From positions 11,940,335 through 12,004,334 of the forward strand of contig CM039509.1 of the NCBI GenBank assembly GCA_022432975.1: a stretch of 64,000 bases of DNA, in the 5' to 3' direction. The translations under genes were made by a program, and so were the position numbers. Shown here piece by piece: positions 9,277 to 23,300 of the stretch; positions within the stretch are counted from its first letter, which is position 1; each line of letters opens with the position of its first letter. A model generated the notes under the pieces. It had not been told where the DNA came from. It worked only from the letters and a program-made list of their open reading frames with translations, and did no database searches. The stretch is from Begonia masoniana. Its lineage: Eukaryota > Streptophyta > Magnoliopsida > Cucurbitales > Begoniaceae.

Positions 9277-12200
9277 GAAGTGAAGTTTCTAATGCTTCAT
9301 CAAGCGCATTACTAAGTCTTAGTTTCGCGTCCATGAAGGTTGTTGGGTCCTCAATACACGTCGTTCTCATCACTTCAAGTTAAAACCTTGAAAGTGAATG
9401 GATAACTTAGGTTCTAACCACAAGTCATGTAACACTCAACCTCATTTGCTTGATACGTTCAACTCTTTTGGAACAAATCGATTGAAGTGAAGTTTCTAAT
9501 GCTTCATCAAGCGCATTACTAAGTCTTAGTTTCGCGTCCATGAAGGTTGTTGGGTCCTCAATACACGTCGTTCTCATCACTTCAAGTTAAAACCTTGAAT
9601 GTGAAATGGATAACTTAGGTTCTAACCACAAGTCATGTAACACTCAACCTCATTTGCTTGATACGTTCAACTCTTTTGGAACAAATCGATTGAAGTGAAG
9701 TTTCTAATGCTTCATCAAGCGCATTACTAAGTCTTAGTTTCGCGTCCATGAAGGTTGTTGGGTCCTCAATACACGTCGTTCTCATCACTTCAAGTTAAAA
9801 CCTTGAATGTGAATGGATAACTTAGGTTCTAACCACAAGTAATGTAACACTCAACCTCATTTGCTTGATACGTTCAACTCTTTTGGAACAAATCGATTGA
9901 AGTGAAGTTTCTAATGCTTCATCAAGCGCATTACTAAGTCTTAGTTTCGCGTCCATGAAGGTTGTTGGGTCCTCAATACACGTCGTTCTCATCACTTCAA
10001 GTTAAAACATTGAATGTGAAATGGATAACTTAGGTTCTAACCACAAGTCATGTAACACTCAACCTCATTTGCTTGATACGATCAACTCTTTTGGAACAAA
10101 TCGATTGAAGTGAAGTTTCTAATGCTTCATCAAGCGCATTACTAAGTCTTAGTTTCGCGTCCATGAAGGTTGTTGGGTCCTCAATACACGTCGTTCTCAT
10201 CACTTCAAGTTAAAACCTTGAATGTGAAATGGATAACTTAGGTTCTAACCACAAGTAATGTAACACTCAACCTCATTTGCTTGATACGATCAACTCTTTT
10301 GGAACAAATCGATTGAAGTGAAGTTTCTAATGCTTCATCAAGCGCATTACTAAGTCTTAGTTTCGCGTCCATGAAGGTTGTTGGGTCCTCAATACACGTC
10401 GTTCTCATCACTTCAAGTTAAAACCTTGAATGTGAAATGGATAACTTAGGTTCTAACCACAAGTAATGTAACACTCAACCTCATTTGCTTGATACGTTCA
10501 ACTCTTTTGGAACAAATCGATTGAAGTGAAGTTTCTAATGCTTCATCAAGCGCATTACTAAGTCTTAGTTTCGCGTCCATGAAGGTTGTTGGGTCCTCAA
10601 TACACGTCGTTCTCATCACTTCAAGTTAAAACCTTGAATGTGAAATGGATAACTTAGGTTCTAACCACAAGTCATGTAACACTCAACCTCATTTGCTTGA
10701 TACGTTCAACTCTTTTGGAACAAATCGATTGAAGTGAAGTTTCTAATGCTTCATCAAGCGCATTACTAAGTCTTAGTTTCGCGTCCATGAAGGTTGTTGG
10801 GTCCTCAATACACGTCGTTCTCATCACTTCAAGTTAAAACCTTGAATGTGAATGGATAACTTAGGTTCTAACCACAAGTCATGTAACACTCAACCTCATT
10901 TGCTTGATACGTTCAACTCTTTTGGAACAAATCGATTGAAGTGAAGTTTCTAATGCTTCATCAAGCGCATTACTAAGTCTTAGTTTCGCGTCCATGAAGG
11001 TTGTTGGGTTCTCAATACACGTCGTTCTCATCACTTCAAGTTAAAACATTGAATGTGAAATGGATAACTTAGGTTCTAACCACAAGTAATGTAACACTCA
11101 ACCTCATTTGCTTGATACGATCAACTTTTTTGGAACAAATCGATTGAAGTGAAGTTTCTAATGCTTCATCAAGCGCATTACTAAGTCTTAGTTTCGCGTC
11201 CATGAAGGTTGTTGGGTCCTCAATACACGTCGTTCTCATCACTTCAAGTTAAAACCTTGAATGTGAAATGATAACTTAGGTTATAACCACAAGTCATGTA
11301 ACACTCAACCTTATTTGCTTGATGCGATCAACTCTTTTGGAACAATCGATTGAAGTGAAGTTCCTTATGCATCATCAAGCGCATTACTAAGTCTTAGTTA
11401 TGCGTGCATGAAGGTTGTTGGGTCCTCAATACACGTCGTTCTCATCACTTCAAGTTAAAACCTTTAATGTGAAATTGATAACTTAGGTTCAAACCACAAA
11501 TCATGTAACAATCAACCTCATTTGATTGATACGTTCAACACTTTTGGAGCAAATCGATTGAAGTGAACTTTCTAATGCTTCATCAAGCGCATTACTAAGT
11601 CTTAGTTTCGCGTCCATGAAGGTTGTTGGGTCCTCAATACACGTCGTTCTCATCACTTCAGTTAAAACCTTGAATGTGAAATGGATAACTTAGGTTCTAA
11701 CCACAAGTCATGTAACACTCAACCTCATTTGCTTGATACGTTCAACACTTTTGGAACAAATCGATTGAAGTGAAGTTTCTAATGCTTCATCAAGCGCATT
11801 ACTAAGTCTTAGTTTCGCGTCCATGAAGGTTGTTGGGTCCTCAATACATGTCGTTCTCATCACTTCAAGTTAAAACCTTGAATGTGAATGGATAACTTAG
11901 GTTCTAACCACAAGTCATGTAACACTCAACCTTATTTGCTTGATACGTTCAACTCTTTTGGAACAAATCGATTGAAGTGAAGTTTCTTATGCTTCATCAA
12001 GCGCATTACTAAGTCTTAGTTTCGCGTCCATGAAGGTTGTTGGGTCCTCAATACACGTCGTTCTCATCACTTCAAGTTAAAACCTTGAATGTGAAATGGA
12101 TAACTTAGGTTCTAACCACAAGTCATGTAACAATCAACCTTATTTGCTTGATACAATCAACTCTTTCGTAACAAATCGATTGAAGTGAAGTTCCTTATGC

Positions 12201-15200
12201 TTCATCAAGCGCATTAATAAGTTTTAGTTATGCGTGCATGAAGGTTGTTGGGTCCTCAATACACGTCGTTCTCATCACTTCAGTTAAAACCTTGAATGTG
12301 AAATGGATAACTTAGGTTCAAACCACAAATCATGTAACAATCAACCTCATTTGATTGATACGTTCAACACTTTTGGAACAAATCGATTGAAGTGAACTTT
12401 CTAATGCTTCATCAAGTGCATTATTAAGTCTTAGTTTCCCGTCCATGAAGGTTGTTGGGTCCTCAATACACGTCGTTCTCATCACTTCAAGTTAAAACCT
12501 TGAATGTGAAATGGATAACTTAGGTTCTAACCACAAGTCATGTAACACTCAACCTCATTTGCTTGATACGTTCAACTCTTTTGGAACAATCGATTGAAGT
12601 GAAATGGATAACTTAGGTTCTAACTAAGAGTCATGTAACACTCAACCTTATTTGCTTGATACGTTCAACTCTTTTGGAACAAATCGATTGAAGTGAAGTT
12701 TCTAATGCTTCATCAAGCGCATTACTAAGTCTTAGTTTCGCGTCCATGAAGGTTGTGGGTCCTCAATACACGTCGTTCTCATCACTTCAAGTTAAAACCT
12801 TGAATGTGAAATGGATAACTTAGGTTCTAACCACAAGTCATGTAACACTCAACCTTATTTGCTTGATACGATCAACTCTTTTGGAACAAATCGATTGAAG
12901 TGAAGTTTCTTATGCTTCATCAAGCGCATTACTAAGTCTTAGTTTCGCGTCCATGAAGGTTGTTGGGTCCTCAATACACGTCGTTCTCATCACTTCAAGT
13001 TAAAACCTTGAATGTGAAATTGATAACTTAGGTTCTAACCACAAGTCATGTAACACTCAACCTTATTTGCTTGATACGTTCAACACTTTTGGAACAAATC
13101 GATTGAAGTGAAGTTTCTAATGCTTCATCAAGCGCATTACTAAGTCTTAGTTTCGCGTTCATGAAGGTTGTTGGTCCTCAATACACGTCGTTCTCATCAC
13201 TTCAAGTCAAAACCTTTAATGTGAAATTGATAACTTAGGTTCAAACAACAAATCATATAACAATCAACCTCATTTGATTGATACGTTCAACACTTTTGGA
13301 ACAAATCGATTGAAGTGAAGTTTCTTATGCTTCATCAAGCGCATTACTAAGTCTTAGTTTCGCGTCCATGAAGGTTGTTGGGTTCTCAATACACGTCCTT
13401 CTCATCACTTCAAGTTAAAACCTTGAATGTGAAATTGATAACTTAGGTTCTAACCACAAGTCATGTAACACTCAACCTCATTTGCTTGATACGTTCAACT
13501 CTTTTGGAACAAATCGATTGAAGTGAAGTTTCTAATGCTTCATCAAGTGCATTACTAAGTCTTAGTTTCGCGTCCATGAAGGTTGTTGGGTCCTCAATAC
13601 ACGTCGTTTTCATCACTTCAAGTTAAAACCTTGAATGTGAAATGGATAACTTAGGTTCTAACCACAAGTCATGTAACACTCAACCTCATTTGCTTGATAC
13701 GATCAACTCTTTTGGAACAAATCGATTGAAGTGAAGTTTCTTATGCTTCATCAAGCGCATTACTAAGTCTTAGTTTCGCGTCCATGAAGGTTGTTGGGTC
13801 CTCAATACACGTCGTTCTCATCACTTCAAGTTAAAACCTTGAATGTGAAATTGATAACTTAGGTTCAAACCACAAATCATGTAACAATCAACCTCATTTG
13901 ATTGATACGTTCAACACTTTTGGAACAAATCGATTGAAGTGAACTTTCTAATGCTTCATCAAGCGCATTACTAAGTCTTAGTTTCGCGTCCATTAAGGTT
14001 GTTGGGTCCTCAATACACGTCGTTCTCATCACTTCAAGTTAAAACCTTGAATGTGAAATGGATAACTTAGGTTCTAACCACAAGTCATGTAACACTCAAC
14101 CTCATTTGCTTGATACGATCAACTCTTTTGGAACAAATCGATTGAAGTGAAGTTTCTTATGCTTCATCAAGCGCATTACTAAGTCTTAGTTTCGCGTCCA
14201 TGAAGGTTGTTGGGTCCTCAATACATGTCGTTCTCGTTACTTCAAGTTAAAACCTTGAATGCGAAATTGATAACTTAGGTTCAAACCACAAATCATGTAA
14301 CACTCAACCTCATTTGCTTGATACGTTCAACTCTTTTGGAACAAATCGATTGAAGTGAAGTTTCTTATGCTTCATCAAGCGCATTACTAAGTCTTAGTTT
14401 CGCGTCCATGAAGGTTGTTGGGTCCTCAATACACGTCGTTCTCATCACTTCAAGTTAAAACCTTGAATGTGAAATGGATAACTTCGGTTCTAACCACAAG
14501 TCATGTAGCACTCAACCTTATTTGCTTGATACGATCAACTCTTTTAGAACAATCGATTGAAGTGAAGTTTCTAATGCTTCATCAAGCGCATTACTAAGTC
14601 TTAGTTTCGCGTCCATGAAAGTTGTTGGGTCCTCAATACATGCCGTTCTCATTACTTCAAGTTAAAACCTTGAATGTGAAATGAATAATTTAGGTTCTAA
14701 CCACAAGTCATGTAACACTCAACCTCATTGCTTGATACGTTCAACTCTTTTGGAACAATCGATTGAAGTGAAGTTTCTAATGCTTCATCAAGCGCATTAC
14801 TAAGTCTTAGTTACGCGTCCATGAAGGTTGTTGGGTCCTCAATACACGTCGTTCTCATCACTTCAAGTTAAAACCTTGAATGTGAAAATGATAACTTAGA
14901 TTCTAACCACAAGTCATGTAACACTCAACCTTATTTGCTTGATACGATCAACTCTTTTGGAACAAATCGATTGAAGTGAAGTTTCTAATGCTTCATCAAG
15001 CGCATTACTAAGTCTTAGTTTCGCGTCCATGAAGGTTGTTGGGTCCTCAATACACGTCGTTCTCATCACTTCAAGTTAAAACCTTGAATGTGAAATTGAT
15101 AACTTAGGTTCTAACCACAAGTCATGTAACACTCAACCTCATTTGCTTGATACGATCAACTCTTTTGGAACAATCGATTGAAGTGAAGTTTCTAATGCTT

Positions 15201-18200
15201 CATCAAACGCATTACTAAGTCTTAGTTTCGCGTCCATGAAGGTTGTTGGGTCCTCAATACACGTCGTTCTCATCACTTCAAGTTAAAACCTTGAATGTGA
15301 AATGGATAACTTAGGTTCTAACCACAAGTCATGTAACACTCAACCTTATTTGCTTGATACGTTCAACTCTTTTGGAACAATCGATTGAAGTGAAGTTTCT
15401 AATGCTTCATCAAGCGCATTACTAAGTCTTAGTTTCGCGTCCATGAAGGTTGTTGGGTCCTCAATACACGTCGTTCTCATCACTTCAAGTTAAAACCTTG
15501 AATGTGAAATTGATAACTTAGGTTCTAACCACAAGTCATGTAACACTCAACCTTATTTGCTTGATACGTTCAACTCTTTTGGAACAATCGATTGAAGTGA
15601 AGTTTCATATGCTTCATCAAGCGCATTACTAAGTCTTAGTTTCGCGTCCATGAAGGTTGTTGGGTCCTCAATACACGTCGTTCTCATCACTTCAAGTTAA
15701 AACCTTGAATGTGAAATTGATAACTTAGGTTCTAACCACAAGTCATGTAACACTCAACCTTATTTGCTTGATACGTTCAACTCTTTTGGAACAAATCGAT
15801 TGAAGTGAAGTTTCTAATGCTTCATCAAGCGCATTACTAAGTCTTAGTTTCGCGTCCATGAAGGTTGTTGGGTCCTCAATACACGTCGTTCTCATCACTT
15901 CAAGTTAAAACCTTGAATGTGAAATGGATAACTTAGGTTCTAACCACAAGTAATGTAACACTCAACCTCATTTGCTTGATACGTTCAACTCTTTTGGAAC
16001 AAATCGATTGAAGTGAAGTTTCTAATGCTTCATCAAGCGCATTACTAAGTCTTAGTTTCGCGTCCATGAAGGTTGTTGGGTCCTCAATACACGTCGTTCT
16101 CATCACTTCAAGTTAAAACCTTGAATGTGAAATGGATAACTTAGGTTCTAACCACAAGTAATGTAACACTCAACCTCATTTGCTTGATACGATCAACTCT
16201 TTTGGAACAAATCGATTGAAGTGAAGTTTCTAATGCTTCATCAAGCGCATTACTAAGTCTTAGTTTCGCGTCCATGAAGGTTGTTGGGTCCTCAATACAC
16301 GTCGTTCTCATCACTTCAAGTTAAAACCTTGAATGTGAAATTGATAACTTAGGTTCTAACCACAAGTCATGTAACACTCAACCTCATTTGCTTGATACGA
16401 TCAACTCTTTTGGAACAAATCGATTGAAGTGAAGTTTCTAATGCTTCATCAAGGGCATTACTAAGTCTTAGTTTCGCGTCCATGAAGGTTGTTGGTCCTC
16501 AATACACGTCGTTCTCATCACTTCAAGTTAAAACCTTGAATGTGAAATTGATAACTTAGGTTCTAACCACAAGTAATGTAACACTCAACCTCATTTGCTT
16601 GATACGTTCAACTCTTTTGGAACAAATCGATTGAAGTGAAGTTTCTAATGCTTCATCAAGCGCATTACTAAGTCTTAGTTTCGCGTCCATGAAGGTTGTT
16701 GGGTCCTCAATACACGTCGTTCTCATCACTTCAAGTTAAAACCTTGAATGTGAAATTGATAACTTAGGTTCTAACCACAAGTCATGTAACACTCAACCTC
16801 ATTTGCTTGATACGATCAACTCTTTTGGAACAAATCGATTGAAGTGAAGTTTCTAATGCTTCATCAAGCGCATTACTAAGTCTTAGTTTCGCGTCCATGA
16901 AGGTTGTTGGGTCCTCAATACACGTCGTTCTCATCACTTCAAGTTAAAACCTTGAATGTGAAATGGATAACTTAGGTTCTAACCACAAGTCATGTAACAC
17001 TCAACCTCATTTGCTTGATACGATCAACTCTTTTGGAACAAATCGATTGAAGTGAAGTTTCTAATGCTTCATCAAGCGCATTACTAAGTCTTAGTTTCGC
17101 GTCCATGAAGGTTGTTGGGTCCTCAATACACGTCGTTCTCATCACTTCAAGTTAAAACCTTGAATGTGAAATTGATAACTTAGGTTCTAACCACAAGTCA
17201 TGTAACACTCAACCTCATTTGCTTGATACGTTCAACTCTTTTGGAACAAATCGATTGAAGTGAAGTTTCTAATGCTTCATCAAGCGCATTACTAAGTCTT
17301 AGTTTCGCGTCCATGAAGGTTGTTGGGTCCTCAATACACGTCGTTCTCATCACTTCAAGTTAAAACCTTGAATGTGAAATTGATAACTTAGGTTCTAACC
17401 ACAAGTCATGTAACACTCACCTCATTTGCTTGATACGTTCAACTCTTTTGGAACAAATCGATGAAGTGAAGTTTCTTATGCTTCATCAAGCGCATTACTA
17501 AGTCTTAGTTACGCGTCCATGAAGGTTGTTGGTCCTCAATACACGTCGTTCTCATCACTTGAAGTTAAAACCTTGAATGTGAAATGGAAAACTTAGGTTC
17601 TAACCACAAGTCATGTAACACTCACCTCATTTGCTTGATACGTTCAACTCTTTTGGAACAAATCGATGAAGTGAAGTTTCTTATGCTTCATCAAGCGCAT
17701 TACTAAGTCTTAGTTACGCGTCCATGAAGGTTGTTGGTCCTCAATACACGTCGTTCTCATCACTTCAGTTAAAACCTTGAATGTGAAATGGATAACATAG
17801 GTTCTAACCACAAGTAATGTAACACTCAACCTCGTTTGCTTGATACGATCAACTCTTTTGGAACAAATTGATTGAAGTGAAGTTTGTAATGCATCATCAA
17901 GCGCATTACTAAGTCTTAGTATCGCGTCCATGAAGGTTGTTGGGTCCTCATACACGTCGTTCTCATCACTTCAAGTTAAAACCTTGAATGTGAAATGGAT
18001 AACTTAGGTTCTAACCACAAGTAATGTAACACTCAACCTCATTGCTTGATACGATCAACTCTTTTGGAACAATCAATTGAAGTGAAGTCAAGCGCATTAC
18101 TAAGTCTTAGTATCGCGTCCATGAAGGTTGTTGGGTCCTCAATACACGTCGTTCTCATCACTTCAGTTAAAACCTTGAATGTGAAATGGATAACTTAGGT

Positions 18201-18793
18201 TCTAACCACAAGTCATGTAACACTCAACCTCATTTGCTTGATACGTTCAACTCTTTTGGAACAAATCGATTGAAGTGAAGTTTCTTATGCTTCATCAAGC
18301 GCATTACTAAGTCTTAGTTTCGCGTCCATGAAGGTTGTTGGGTCCTCAATACACGTCGTTCTCATCACTTCAAGTTAAAACCTGAATGTGAAATGGATAA
18401 CTTAGGTTCTAACCACAAGTCATGTAACACTCAACCTCATTGCTTGATACGATCAACTCTTTTGGAACAAATCGATTGAAGTGAAGTTTCTAATGCTTCA
18501 TCAAGCGCATTACTAAGTCTTAGTTACGCGTCCATGAAGGTTGTTGGTCCTCAATACACGTCGTTCTCATCACTTCAAGTTAAAACCTTGATGTGAAATG
18601 GATAACTTAGGTTCTAACCACAAGTCATGTAACACTCAACCTCATTTGCTTGATACGATCAACTCTTTTGGAACAAATCGATGAAGTGAAGTTTCTAATG
18701 CTTCATCAAGCGCATTACTAAGTCTTAGTTACGCGTCCATGAAGGTTGTTGGTCCTCAATACACGTCGTTCTCATCACTTCAAGTTAAAAACC
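9268..18793 (+). repeat. 208-bp satellite array, about 46 monomers (block 2)
   Basis: Plus-orientation monomers lie head to tail. The first ten (to about 11250) and those at about 15800-17400 are almost identical; the middle carries recurrent variants (GATTGATACG for GCTTGATACG, CAAACCACAAATC). A short monomer at 12599 joins position about 150 to about 56 through GTGAA, and another at about 18083 loses about 15 bp. The array ends at monomer position about 48 in a T run. No gene was seen. Confidence 0.97.
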
Positions 18794-19679
<886 letters not shown>

Positions 19680-20389
19680 ATCGATTTAAGTGAAGTTTCT
19701 AATGCTTCATCAAGCGCATTACTAAGTCTTAGTTTCGCGTCCATGAAGGTTGTTGGGTCCTCAATACACGTCGTTCTCATCACTTCAAGTTAAAACCTTG
19801 ATGTGAAATGGATAACTTAGGTTCTAACCACAAGTAATGTAACACTCAACCTCATTTGCTTGATACGATCAACTCTTTTGGAACAAATCGATTGAAGTGA
19901 AGTTTCTTATGTTTCATCAAGCGCATTAATAAGTCTTAGTTTCGTGTCCATGAAGGTTGTTGGTCCTCAATACACGTCGTTCTCATCACTTCAAGTTAAA
20001 ACCTTGAATGTGAAATGGATAACTTAGGTTCTAACCACAAGTCATGTAACACTCACCTCATTTGCTTGATACGTTCAACTCTTTTGGAACAATCGATTGA
20101 AGTGAAGTTTCTTATGCTTTATCAAGCGCATTAATAAGTCTTAGTTTCGCGTCCATGAAGGTTGTTGGGTCCTCAATACACGTCGTTCTCATCACTTCAA
20201 GTTAAAACCTTGAATGTGAAATGGATAACTTTGGTTCTAACCACATGTCATGTAACACTCACCTCATTTGCTTGATACGATCAACTCTTTTGGAACAAAT
20301 CGATTGAAGTGAAGTTTCTTATGCTTCATCAAGCGCATTACTAAGTCTTAGTTTCGCGTCCATGAAGGTTGTTGGGTCCTCAATACACG

Positions 20390-23300
20390 TCTTCTGCATC
20401 ATTCAAGTAAAACCTTAAATGGTGGAAACGGATAAAACTAGGTTCTAACCACAAGTCATGATAACACCCACCCTTATTTGCTTGTACGATCAACACTTTC
20501 GGTGGAGAGCAAGGGAGAGGTCAATTGAACTGAAGTTTCTTATGGCTTCTCAAGGCAGTAATAGGCCTTAGTTCCTTGTTCCCGTTAAGTTGTTGGGTCC
20601 GGGGTCAATACACTTCGTTAATCGGGTTCACGTGCAGTTAACACCTTGAATGTGAATGGATACTTAGGTTCAACCACAGTCATGTAACACCAACTCTTTG
20701 CGTGATAACGTTCAACTCTTTTTGGAGAACAATATCGATGAAGTTAAATTCTAATTTTCATCAAGCTGCATTACTAATTCTTAGTTTTGCGTCCATGGAA
20801 GTTATTAGTTCATCATACCCTTCGTTCTCATCACTTCAAGTTAAAACCTTGAATTTAAAATAATAACCTAGGTTGCTAACCACAATAATGTAACACTATC
20901 AACCTCATTTGCTTGACACGTTCAACTTTTTAGAACATCGATTGAGTGAGTTTCTTATGCTCATCAATCGCATTACTAGTCTTGTTACGCGTCATGAAGG
21001 TGTTTGGGTTCTATAATAAACTGTCCGTTCTCATCCTCCAGTAAAACCTTGACTGTGAAATGATAACTTGTTCTAACCACAAGCCCTGTAACACTCAACC
21101 TCATTTGGCTTGATACGATCCACTCTTTTGGAACCATCGATTTAAGGGAGTTTCTGATATTCATCAATCGCATTACTAAGATCCTTAATTACGCGTCCCT
21201 AAGGTTGTTGTTATCAATATACGTCGTTCTCATCACGTCAAGTTAAACTTGAATGTGAAATGGATAACTTCGGGTCTAACCACAACTCATTCACCTCAAC
21301 TCATTACTTGATACGATCACTCGTTTGGAAAAAATCGATTGAATGAGTTTCTTATGGTTCATCAAGCGCATTACTAGTTTTAATTATACGCCATGAAGGT
21401 TTGTTTCGGTTCTCAATACACTTCGTTCTAAATCACCTTCAAGTAAAACCTTGATGTGAAATGATACTTAGGTTCTAACCACAATCCTGTAACACTCAAC
21501 CACTTATGCTGATACGTTCAACTCGTTCGGAACAAAGCGATTGAAGTTAATTTCTATGCTTCACAAGCGCATTACTAATCCTTAGGTACCGTCCATGATG
21601 TTTGTTGGGTCCTCAATACACGTCTTCTCATCACTTCAGTTAAAACCTTGAATTTAAAATGATAACTTAGTTTCAAACCACAAGTCATGTACACTCACCC
21701 TCATTTGCTTGATACGATCAACTCTTTTGAACAATCGATTGAAGTGAAGTTTCTATGCCTTCATCAAGCGCCTTACTAGTCTTCGTTTCGCGTCCCTGAA
21801 GGAAGTTGGTCCTCATACACTTCGTTCTCTCACTTGCAGTTATAGCCTTGAATGTGAAATGGATAACGAGGTTCTAACCACAGTCATGTACCTCAACTCA
21901 TTTGCGTTATAGCCTTCACCTTTGAACAATCGATTGAGTGAGTTTTCTAATGCTTCAACAAGCGCATTACAAGGCTTAATTTACGCGTCCATAATGTTTG
22001 TGGGTCCTCAATACCCGTCGTTTCATCACTTCAAGTAAAAACCTTGAATGTAATTGGATAACTTAGGTTCTAACCACACGTCATGTAACATCAACCTCAT
22101 TGCTTTATACGTTCACTCTTTTGGAACAAGCGATGCAGAAGTGAAGTTTTAATGCTTCATCAAGGCATTACTAGTCTAGTTTCGAGTCCATGAATGTTGT
22201 GGGGTCCTCAATATACGTTGGTTTTAATCACTGCAAAGTTAAAACCTGAATTTGAAAGGGATAACAGAGGTTCTAACCACAAGTAATGTAACACTCAACC
22301 TCGTTTGCTTGATTTACGATCAACTCGTTTGGAACAATGATGAACTAAAGTTTCATAGCTTGATCAGCTCATTACTAAGTATAAATTACGCGTCAATGCA
22401 GGGTGTTGGTCCTCAATACACGTCGTTCTCATCACTAAGTTAAAACATTGAATGTGAAATTGTAACTTAGGGTTTAAACATAATCATGTAAAGCAATCAA
22501 CCGATTTGTAATTGTACGTCAACACTCGTTGGAACAAATCGATGAAGTGAACTTCAATGCTTCATCAAGAGTATTACTAAGTCTTAGTTTCGCGTCAATT
22601 AGGTTGTGGGCTAATTACACGTCGTTCTTCATCAATTCAGTTAAAACCTGAAGGTGAAATGGATACCTTTTGTTCTAATGATATGAACCTAAGATTATTA
22701 GAAATCTAGACCCAACACGCAATACGGAATTCAAAGGGAATAATGCTTTATTGATTCGAAAGAATAAGAAGAAGGAACTGAACCCCAATCGATAGATAGC
22801 GATGGAACCAAAGTTATCAGAAACAGTAGCTAGACCCGAACCAAAAGTGGTTGAACCTAAGCTATCAAGTTCGTTTTTCAAGGAATACACTTGAAGAAGA
22901 ATCAAAGTTCGACCAAGAACTCAGAAGAGAATATAAGGATCTCACCTCAAAGCAAAAGCTTAATAAAAATCAAATCTTCAAAAGTGCCTAAAATCTATTA
23001 CAACCTCCCTTAAATAGGCCAAAGGGATAAAATAATAATGGTAATAACATAATTAGAAAATAACAAAAATATCCCGATTTTAGACAATAGAAAAAGTTCC
23101 AAAAATAAGAGAAGGAAAATTGGAAAGTGGTGCAAGTGGATGTGGCCTGCAGAAATAGGTTTAAGTACCGGAGTCTTCGAGTTTTTAATTCGATTGGGGC
23201 CTAGCCAATGGTGTGGCACTTGTAAGAACTTTGAAGTAGTTAAAAAACTCTGGGCTAAAGTAGTGCCATGTGGGTGACCATGTGGGAAGTCTTTATTTGT